A stretch of DNA of 5,247 nt from an uncultured Rhodospirillales bacterium (GTDB lineage: Bacteria > Pseudomonadota > Alphaproteobacteria > Rhodospirillales > Defluviicoccaceae). Made by a program: the position numbers and the translations under genes. Where the stretch lies: positions 1-5,247 of the forward strand of contig CAKZLS010000318.1 in assembly GCA_937127205.1 (NCBI GenBank), written 5' to 3'. Positions within the stretch are counted from its first letter, which is position 1, and each line of letters starts with the position of its first letter. This document shows positions 5,238-5,247 of this stretch, piece after piece. The notes beneath the pieces were generated by a model. It saw nothing but the letters and a program-made list of their open reading frames with translations, had not been told where the DNA came from and ran no database searches.

Positions 5238-5247
5238 AGTGTGCGTG
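5225..5247 (-). CDS. trpC: Possible C-terminal tail of TrpC (partial)
   Basis: Reading the minus strand in from the window edge, one frame gives RTLLQR followed by TGA (5227-5225), 50 bases before the moaC start. Indole-3-glycerol phosphate synthase often ends in a short helix of the type ATRALL, and trpC is the usual gene upstream of moaC in alphaproteobacteria. Six residues cannot prove identity, and the assignment rests mainly on gene order. The other two frames are also open for a short way (ending in AIIT-free, unrecognisable tails), so this is a low-confidence call. Confidence 0.25.

Overview
The window looks like chromosome of an alphaproteobacterium with moderate GC content. Three signs point there. 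The gene order is moaC-moeA-lexA facing comEC, an arrangement familiar from that class. The LexA protein is the long-linker alphaproteobacterial form. The lexA promoter carries a direct-repeat GTTC-N7-GTTC SOS box, not the palindromic CTGT-N8-ACAG box of gammaproteobacteria. Genus cannot be read from the sequence.

Layout from left to right. Positions 1-420 hold no convincing gene but several short perfect dyads. comEC (421-2547, + strand) encodes a DNA-uptake channel protein whose C-terminal metallo-beta-lactamase-like region lacks the metal-binding motif. It ends 16 bases from the end of the convergent lexA (2564-3268, - strand). Positions 3269-3469 hold the lexA leader and a clear SOS-controlled promoter. 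moeA (3470-4684, -) and moaC (4689-5174, -) follow, separated by 4 bases and almost certainly co-transcribed from right to left. The last 23 bases may be the very end of trpC on the same strand.

How the genes work together. MoaC makes cyclic pyranopterin monophosphate early in molybdenum cofactor synthesis, and MoeA inserts molybdate at the last step. lexA lies downstream on the same strand with its own autoregulated promoter, and no strong terminator separates it from moeA, so it may also receive read-through transcription. ComEC is transcribed towards lexA and shares no visible control with it.

No new system is evident. The genes are intact members of well-known families. The items most worth checking are the architecture of the lexA operator and promoter, the missing nuclease motif of ComEC, the dyad-rich 420-base region before comEC, a 9-bp inverted repeat inside lexA, and homopolymer runs in moaC.
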